From Pavlovales sp. CCMP2436 (Eukaryota; Haptophyta; Pavlovophyceae; Pavlovales), in NCBI GenBank assembly GCA_026770615.1, contig MU631532.1, positions 122,444 through 146,070 of the forward strand: 23,627 nucleotides of DNA. Reading direction: 5' to 3'. The stretch's first letter is position 1, and every line of letters begins with the position of its first letter. The position numbers and the translations under genes are program-made. The notes beneath the pieces were generated by a model. It had not been told where the DNA came from. It saw only the letters and a list, made by a program, of their open reading frames with translations, and searched no databases. This document shows, piece by piece, positions 18,025 to 23,627 of this stretch.

Positions 18025-18470
18025 TAGCCATGTTGACCGCCCTGACAGCCGAGCGGGCAGGAAGAAAACTGAATCAAAACACAGCACCAGCGGCCATACC
18101 CCCTATGCAATATGAGCCCATACCCCCAACGGACAGCATCGCTCAGAACAAGGAACCATCAGCCTTACCACTTATGCAGTATGAGCCCATAATACCCCTC
18201 ACAGACAGCATCGCTCAAAACGAAGCACCAGCGGCCGTACCACCTATGCAGTATGAGCCCATACCTCCAACGGACAGCATCGCCCAAAATAATAAGGTAT
18301 CATTATCATCATTACCACCCATACATAACGAACCCATACCCTCAACGGACAGCATCGCTCAAAACGAGGTACCGGCGGCCAGACCACCCATGCAGCATGA
18401 GCTCATACCTCCAAAGGACACCGGCACACAGACAACTCCTGCCAAACGAAAATGCTTGACGCGTAATTAA
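17865..18470 (+). pseudogene. MITE/LINE chimeric open frame (copy 3)
   Basis: This is a 201-residue open frame with a true ATG inside the left MITE terminal repeat. About 53 residues come from the MITE (MAGFEAEGLEAEAEILS ...). After the MITE end the frame passes into LINE tail: AMLTALTAERAGRK, then five repeats of the MQYEPIPPTDSIAQN type and a basic end with KRKCLTRN. The last segment resembles a nuclear-localisation-type basic patch, but that may be chance. Expression is unknown, and it could equally be a by-product of insertion phase. Confidence 0.45.
18083..18440 (+). repeat. Tandem repeats in the LINE C-terminal tail
   Basis: Five units of 69-75 bp (23-25 codons) follow each other, each with a core like PPMQYEPIPPTDSIAQN. 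All length changes are multiples of three, so the frame is kept. Copy 1 carries three to four related units on the minus strand (about 6750-7080). Copy 2 has only degenerate traces. Confidence 0.8.
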
Positions 18471-18949
18471 CCTTCAAATAACGAAGACTCACTCCCAGGT
18501 GCAGACCCGACCATACCCTCCATGCAGCCTGAGCCCACCCTTAGGCCCAGTCGAGGCCAATCTCGCTTACGCATATCAACCATGGGAAAACAAATCCAGA
18601 AGAGACCGCTTCGAGTCATACCCCCAAAGCGCATCCAGAAGAGACCGTCTTGAGCCACACCCTCAGCACTACCAGGAGCAGCCAGTCTCACCACACATCA
18701 TGAACCCAAAGCAGAACCATCTAGTCCCACCATACACCACGAATCCGCAGCAGGCCCGTCAAACAAGCACGCATTAACTTCGGACATGCCCGTCATATTC
18801 ACACACGGAATTCACCCACGCTCCATACCGCCGCGCATGATGCGCTCATCAAAAAGGCCCACTGTAGCCAGCCCGATCACCACAACACAGCAAGCCAGGG
18901 ATACGCACCCCGAACGCAAACAGGAGCCAGCAAGGCCACTCAAAAAACT

Positions 18950-19856
18950 TGCACTGCACTCGGCACCTGCCCTTTTTTAGGATACTCTTTACCTGGCCTT
19001 CGAACCAGGCATTTTCGGGCGCGGAGAACAACACGACAATATGGTCTCCCTTTGCGAGCCCTTCCGGCACCTCATCGGGGCAGGCGCGCAGGTTAGGCGC
19101 GAACTGCGAGTCGACCGGCGGAGACCAGTCCGACGGCGTGGAGGGGGGGGGGGGTTAGGCGAGCAAATCAGTTGCGGGCGGTGGGCAGCGGGCGGCGGGT
19201 AGGCAGGCGGCAGGCAGGACAGGCAGGAGCATGCACAGCAGGTGGGTGGTTACCAGCCCCTTGTCGACCTCGTTGGTCTCCGCCTGCGTGAGCACTCTGT
19301 CCATGTGGCCGAGCAGGTTGCCCGACTTGGTCGTCTTAGATCCCTGAGACGAGCCCGCAGGCAGCCCCTCGGCAGCGCGTTTCTTCCCCGCGATCTTCCC
19401 CTGCAGCAGCTCTTCTGCCGCGTCCTCTGCCTCCTGCGACGCCTGGCCGAACATCGACTGCTGCTCCTTGCCGAGCTTGGCCGCCGTCTGTGTCCCGGCT
19501 AGCTTCACGCGGAACTCCGCCTGCTGCGGGTTCCAGACCCTGCAGCTTTTGGCGGTAGAGTAGGCGACGTCGCAGACCCGCTCGCACGAGTTGCTGCGCC
19601 CGCACTCGCCGCACAACGTGCAGACGCAGTGCGAGTTGTTGCTGTTGGCCGGCAGGTTGATGGCGCCACGGTTCGTGAGCCACGAAAGGAAGCTGGTGCG
19701 CGCAGCCGCGGCATCGCTCTCGTCCAAGCTCTTGAGCCGGGCCTTGATGGTGGAGTTGGCCATGAAGAACTCGTCGATCGCGAACTTGGCCAGCACGATG
19801 GCCTTTGCCTTGGTGGCGATCTCCCTAAAGCCCTTGTTCCAGCCCGTCAACACCAT
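18950..19856 (-). CDS. Two-exon gene: Cys-cluster protein with Tudor-like C-terminal segment, 3' end lost
   Basis: Exon 1 (19856-19254) starts at an ATG and gives 201 residues. It has a helical N terminus, a Cys cluster at residues 76-105 (H76, C77, C79, C82, C85, C91, C95, C105) that may bind zinc, and a charged, Ala/Gln-rich helical stretch to 201. A 150-bp intron (19253-19104) has GTAACC, a CTAAC-like branch point, a C-rich tract and CGCAG, and removing it keeps phase 0. Exon 2 continues with LRACPDEVPEGLAKGDHIVV and an AWFEGQVKSILKKGRCRVQ stretch that resembles a Tudor/SGF29-type beta barrel, which in known proteins reads methylated histone tails. The frame runs into LINE copy 3 sequence near 18950, so the 3' end is missing. 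The frame is also open to a TTG at 19868, and exons upstream of 19856 are possible. The Tudor assignment is by resemblance only. Confidence 0.55.
19104..19253 (-). other. Predicted spliceosomal intron
   Basis: On the minus strand the intron begins GTAACC at 19253 and contains CTAAC directly before a run of 11 or more C followed by CTCC. It ends GACTCGCAG at 19104, the first AG after the CTAAC. Both exon borders fall on codon boundaries, and without splicing a TAA (19157-19155) would end the protein. Confidence 0.65.
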
Positions 19857-19921
19857 CTCAGACGACAATGCAAAGATCCCGGAAGCTTGTAGCTCTGGTT
19901 AGTAACTAACCCGAAAGAGCA

Positions 19922-20066
19922 CGAAATTTCGCTCGAAATTCGATTTCTTTTTATTTAATTGCATTTCGAGCGAAATTTCGTGCTCGAAATTTCGAGCGAA
20001 TTTCGGGTGTTTCGTGCTATTCTATTTCGTGCTAATTTCGCACGAAATTTCGAGCTCGAAATTTCG
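19922..20066. repeat. Cluster of CGAAATTTCG palindromes
   Basis: The 10-bp palindrome CGAAATTTCG occurs exactly at 19922, 19971, 19985, 20043 and 20057, with several near copies between. At 19982-19997 it is extended to the perfect 16-bp palindrome GCTCGAAATTTCGAGC. The cluster lies just upstream of the ATG of the minus-strand gene at 18950-19856, so a promoter role is possible; expansion of a simple palindromic repeat is the other explanation. Confidence 0.8.
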
Positions 20067-20103
20067 CCATGAAATTTCTACCCGAAATTTTGAGCTCGAA
20101 ATG

Positions 20104-20177
20104 GGATTTTGCTATTTTGAGTCGAAATCACGAACCCTGGCCGTACTGCGAGGATTTTGCTATTTTGAGTCGAAATC
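20104..20177. repeat. 26-bp direct repeat, 48-bp spacing
   Basis: A 26-bp sequence beginning GGATTTTGCTATTTTGAGTC stands at 20104-20129 and again at 20152-20177. The intervening bases also include similar sequence (CGAACCCTGGCCG and, after the second copy, CGCAACCCTCGCCG). Confidence 0.85.
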
Positions 20178-20442
20178 GCAACCCTCGCCGTCTGGCAGTC
20201 GCACGGCAGAGCTTGCGCCTGCCGCGCGTGCCGCGCCGACGCTTGGCGGGCTTGCGTCTAAGATGCCCGAGCCGCCCGGTGTGCGCGCGGCGTAGTCCGT
20301 GCCTGACTTGCGCGCCGCGCTGGCGCCCAAGCCACCGCCTGGCAGTCGTGCGGCGTAGCCCGCGCCTGACTTGCGCACGCGCCTGCTTCGCGCCGCGTCA
20401 AAGCACGCGACTGCCTCGCGCGCTGCGCTAACGCCTGCTGCC

Positions 20443-21170
20443 GATGCGCGGGCCGGACGCGAGGCACTTCCCAGCTCCTTCGGCTGGGCAGGCGCGGCAC
20501 CCAACGGCCTAGCGGCTCCAGGCGCGTCGCTGGCTGGTGCCACTGTGCGTGCCGGGTGCGAGTCCCGGCCCAGCTCGCTCGGTGTGGCGGGCGTGGCACC
20601 CGATGGCTTCGTGGTTCCAGGCGTGTCGCTGGCTGGTGCAGCTGCGCGGGCCGAGCGCGAGTCCCAGCCCAGCTCCCTAGTTGGGGCGGGCGTGAGACCC
20701 GACGGTCTCGTGGCTCCCGGCCTATCACTGGCTGGTGCCGCTGCGCGGGCCGGGCGCGAGTCCCAGCCCCCCCTCGGTGGGAAGGGCGTGGGACCCGACG
20801 GCCTCGTGGCTCCAGGCGTGTCGCTGGCTGCTGCTGCTGCGCGGGCCGGGCGCGAATCTCAGCCCCCCTCGGAAGGGCGGGCGAGGGACTCGACGGCCTC
20901 GTGGCTCCAGGCGCGTTGCTGGCTGGTGCAGCTGCGCGGGCCGAGCGCGAGTCCCAGCCCAGCTCCCTAGGTGGGGTGGGCATGAGACCCGACGGCCTCG
21001 TGGCTCCAGGCGCATCGCTGGCTGGTGCTGCTGCGCGGGCCGGGCGCGAGTCCCAGCCTCCCCTCGGCGGGAATGGCGTGGGATCCGACGGCCTCGTGGC
21101 TCCAGGCGCGTCGCTGGCTGCTGCCGCTGCTGCCGCTGCGTGGGCCGGGCGCGATGCAAAGCCCCGCTCC
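20443..21170. repeat. GC-rich minisatellite of about 99-bp units
   Basis: About seven to eight units follow each other, marked by CTGCGCGGGC-like sequence at 20443, 20543, 20642, 20741, 20838, 20932, 21031 and 21136 (spacings 100, 99, 99, 97, 94, 99, 105). Each unit contains CTCGTGGCTCCAGGCG and GCGCGAGTCCCAGCC. Many unit lengths are multiples of three and the DNA lacks AT-rich stops, so several frames stay open on both strands. The preceding 20200-20440 is similar GC-rich DNA with a looser repeat of about 62 bp. Confidence 0.85.
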
Positions 21171-21228
21171 CTCGACGAAGTTCCCGCGGTGCTCGGTGCC
21201 GTCTTGCCGGCCAGGCTTGAGGCACCGC

Positions 21229-21638
21229 CTAGCTCGCTGGTTTGGTGCTCCTCCGGCGGTGGCGGTGCGAAAATGGGTAGCCCGCCACCCCCCACGGGTC
21301 CGGTGCCGGCGTGCGTGTGCTTGCCGCCACTCCGGCTGGCGCCACCTGCTCCTCGAGCCACCGCACGAGCGCTGCCGCCACCGGGTCCGGTAGGCGGCGC
21401 ACACTGATCCGCATCGCTCTGCAGAAGGCCCGAATGATGTCCCTGCGCGCCCGGCTGGCGGCGTCGCCCATTGGATTTGCGCTCGAGGGCAGCCAGAGGA
21501 CGATGATGCGCCTGACGTCCACGCCCACACACGCTATGATCCACTCGTATACCGCCTGCATGCGCCGGTTGTGCGCCCTGCCGTTCCACGCTCGCACGAC
21601 GGACATGTATTTACCGCCGGGCCACGCAAGTAGCACGT
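21229..21638 (-). pseudogene. Retroelement RNase H C-terminal fragment
   Basis: The minus-strand frame contains MQAVYEWIIACVGVDVRRII and then IVLWLPSSANPMGDAASR. The pattern W-x-P-x4-N-x3-D-x2-SR is the usual end of RNase H in LTR and DIRS-like retroelements, where the last catalytic Asp lies. The frame is cut at about 21640, exactly where LINE copy 4 begins on the other strand, and has no real start codon. After RNase H it reads RRLPDPVAAALVRWLEEQ, then Pro/Arg-rich sequence to a stop at 21229. The parent element cannot be fixed; DIRS-like is one option. Confidence 0.5.
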
Positions 21639-21639
21639 A

Positions 21640-23627
21640 CTAACCCTCGCCCATGGTATGTAGCGATCAGGGTAGGGGAAGCAAGCAATCCTGGCCCGCC
21701 AGGACATGGGAAGGGGCGATCAAACCGTGCCGCCGCCAACACACAACCACATCCGCCCATCGCCAGCACGAAACCATACCCCCCCAAAGCAAAAGTAGAG
21801 TCTATAACCAACTCGGCGAAATTAACGCTAGCCAGTGGCAATGTAGGCTCAATGGTGGGTGAGATCCGAAAAAAGATAGTAGAAGTACTCGCTAAACGGC
21901 AATCTCCGGACATGTCTGGAAACCCCACAAAGCAGAAACGCCCATATGGCATTGTCCTTCTCCAGGACACCTCCCTCAAAGCAAACCAATGCCTCGACAA
22001 CATATTGGGCACCGAATACACAGTATACAACGACCCATCCCGGGCGCAGTGGGGAGAGGGGTTGCTATAGCAATCAGCAGCTTAATGGGAACGCCCCTCA
22101 CAAATATTAATTACGGCTCAAATATAGACAAGATCGCAGCAGGCCGTATAATAACAGGAGATCTCACCTTCCCAACAGAAGACGGCGAAATCAAAACAAT
22201 AGAATTCACGAGTTTCTACGTCACATGCGACCCAAACTCCAAACAACCCTTCCTAGATATTTTGGGCACATACCTCCGGGGCCGCTCCAACAGAGTCGGC
22301 GTAGTGCGCATGGTAGGCGGCGATGGCAATGGTGTCTGGGAAATCAACGAGAGAATACACAATGACGGCACACTAAACAACGACAACAGCGAAGCGGCCA
22401 GCGCCTTCAAGACTTCCATGGAAAGCTGCCCTGACCTCCACAACCAGAAACCACCAGGCTCTTTCGACCCGGAAGCACTGCCCACACACGAACATGAAAA
22501 AGGGAAGTCTCGAATTGACTACCTATTCATAAACGCAAACCTCGACAAATATGTGCGCCACACAGACCGCTTGGAACAGATTTGCGTCCCCACCTTATCT
22601 GAGGAAAAGAAAGTAATAAGCGCCCACTACTGGATCGAAGCCACTATACCGCTCGAGGAACTAGGAGACATTGTCCGACCGATATAGAGAATCCACGTCC
22701 ACCCGCATCGCTTCAAAGTAGATTTAGCGAATCCCACAGAAAGGAAAGACGCGGTCGAATCGATCCAACCCGCGCTTGAAAAATGGCTCAAAATACTCCC
22801 CACTGAACTACGAAGAGCATACATAGAAAAAGAGGTCCTTACGGACTCGTCAACCCCTCACGAATGGTAAGCATGCTCGCGCAATTTACAGGCGACACTA
22901 GAACAACTAATAGACCTCACAGTCCGGGCGGTCCAAGATGCCGTAGGCCAACCCGATCCTGCAAGACTTCGCAAAGGACCAAAACCAGGCCGGCCATGCA
23001 GGAAAACATCATGGGCCCCAGATGCAGGCCCACACGCACAGATGGAATCCTGGTGCAAAAAAGCGCTAATAATAACAGAAGCAGTGATATACAACAAGAA
23101 TAAAGAACACGGGCGAGGGCACTCACAAGGATGGTGGGGCCTGGACAACTTAACAACAACAAAAATGGTGGGCTATCTGCGCGAGTTTTGCAAAATTGCC
23201 GATAAATGGCAGGAGACCCTACCCCAGCACCCCGGAGTAGCTCCGAATAACAGCGACCAGAGGAGACCCTACCCCAGCACCCCGGAGTAGCTCCGAATAA
23301 CAGCGACCAGACTGCACGGAAACCCTTCCAGCCCACAGTAGCAACCCTCAGGACTCTGCCCGTCCCAAAACTACAGCTCTACGCCACCGAACTCAGGAAG
23401 CACATGGCAATATGCTGCGCCAAAAAGGAGGCAGCTCAAATAATAGCCAACAAAGCAGCGGACGACAGACTCCAGAAGGCAATTACCACGGGCCTGTTCC
23501 GGGCCGCCACGAACAACGCGAGGAACCTCCTTTACCCCCGGCCCATGCAACAGGGGGTTCACATGCTGAGACACCAGACAACCGGGAAAGTGACAACAAA
23601 ACCATCTGAAGTCACCGCCATCGCCAC
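21640..23627 (+). mobile_element. LINE (non-LTR retrotransposon) copy 4, 5' part
   Basis: The + strand carries the N-terminal half of the same LINE protein and continues beyond the window. It starts close to 21640, where the RNase H fragment on the other strand ends. Parts in order: leader with NPGP motif (21640-21770), AP-type endonuclease (about 21780-22660), linker towards reverse transcriptase (22690-23627). The last bases align with the 5' end of copy 2. No separate ORF1 is visible, so the copy may be 5' truncated or the family may lack one. Confidence 0.8.
21640..23627 (+). pseudogene. LINE ORF: NPGP leader, endonuclease and linker (copy 4)
   Basis: Reading begins without an ATG in frame 0 with VAIRVGEASNPGPP and goes on to LASGNVGSMVGEIRKKIVEV and IVLLQDTSL, which match the start of LINE AP endonucleases (the N and QET motifs, here QDT). 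Near 22050 the frame shifts to frame 2 at GVAIAISSLMGTPL. Later motifs are VRMVGGDGNGVW (GGDFN type), KSRIDYLFIN (RIDYI type) and VISAHYW (SDH type, with Ala for Asp). The endonuclease nicks the target to prime reverse transcription. In-frame stops at 22685-22687 and 22868-22870 and a 50-bp tandem duplication break the linker. Substituted catalytic motifs plus stops argue that this copy is dead. Confidence 0.75.
23211..23310 (+). repeat. Exact 50-bp tandem duplication
   Basis: 23211-23260 and 23261-23310 are identical. Fifty is not a multiple of three, so the second unit breaks the LINE frame, which resumes at the phase expected without the extra unit. Confidence 0.95.

Larger units (their letters stand above)
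15906..18947 (+). mobile_element. LINE (non-LTR retrotransposon) copy 3
   Basis: On the + strand this copy aligns with copy 2 from just upstream of RNase H to the Pro-rich tail. It starts near 15906-15950, next to the long inverted repeat, and ends near 18947 in six A. Order: linker (15950-16350), RNase H (16350-16640), spacer, zinc-finger frame (17093-17842), MITE copy c (17843-18024), repeat tail (18083-18440), Pro-rich tail (18490-18940). The conserved 3' UTR stem-loops of copies 1 and 2 are absent, so it is truncated at both ends or joined by recombination. The part 16711-18169 is nearly identical to copy 1 in inverse orientation. Confidence 0.82.

Noticed and set aside
20258..21589. 443-residue minus-strand frame and the long + strand frames over the same DNA
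   Set aside because: They come from a roughly 99-bp GC-rich minisatellite that lacks stops in several frames; length is not evidence of coding here.
1..23627. CRISPR array, tRNA, rRNA or prophage
   Set aside because: No regularly spaced short repeats with unique spacers, no cloverleaf or rRNA-like conserved sequence, and no phage genes were recognised.

Overview
This is a eukaryotic nuclear window, most likely from a unicellular alga or a related protist. The evidence is a Sel1-repeat/MYND protein, a candidate spliceosomal intron with a branch-point-like CTAAC and a C-rich tract, non-LTR (LINE) retrotransposons, remnants of other retroelements, and miniature inverted-repeat elements. GC-rich coding blocks alternate with AT-rich spacers. 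No bacterial operon structure, rRNA, tRNA or CRISPR array was seen. The species cannot be named from the sequence alone.

Layout. 1-1380: non-coding DNA with a short tandem repeat and a GC-rich hairpin cluster. 1381-2993: decayed coding sequence on the + strand ending in a retrotransposon gag with a CCHC zinc knuckle. 3045-3204: first copy of a TA-flanked MITE family, followed by a fold-back repeat and AT-rich spacer. 4113-5567 (-): the one gene that looks intact, nine Sel1-like repeats plus a C-terminal MYND zinc finger. 5885-8690 (-): LINE copy 1, 5' truncated. 9051-9474 (+): broken coding-like fragment with an acceptor-like splice site. 9540-14640 (-): LINE copy 2, holding RT, RNase H, zinc finger and Pro-rich tail but broken by frameshifts. 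14730-15063 (+): exon-like fragment. 15146-15608: a hAT-like MITE and a second-family MITE. 15647-15900: inverted repeat with a 96-bp near-perfect palindrome. 15906-18947 (+): LINE copy 3. 18950-19856 (-): candidate two-exon gene with a Cys cluster and a Tudor-like end, cut at the LINE copy 3 boundary. 19922-21170: palindromic and minisatellite repeats. 21229-21638 (-): RNase H tail of another retroelement. 21640-23627 (+): LINE copy 4, the 5' part with the endonuclease, running off the window.

The four LINE copies appear to belong to one family. Copies 1, 2 and 3 align in their 3' parts. Copy 4 overlaps the 5' end of copy 2 by a short stretch. Together they give this order: leader with an NPGP motif, AP-type endonuclease, linker, reverse transcriptase (YMDD), RNase H, CX2C-H-C zinc finger, a tail of 23-25-residue repeats or Pro-rich sequence, and a 3' UTR with two stem-loops.

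The most unusual structure is the pair of LINE copies 1 and 3. They lie in inverted orientation about 10 kb apart. A tract of about 1.46 kb (6971-8429 and 16711-18169, with paired coordinates summing to 25140) is almost identical and includes the same MITE insertion. The homologous flanks differ at roughly one base in ten or more. This looks like recent gene conversion or a segmental copy. Copy 2 provides the empty site of the MITE.
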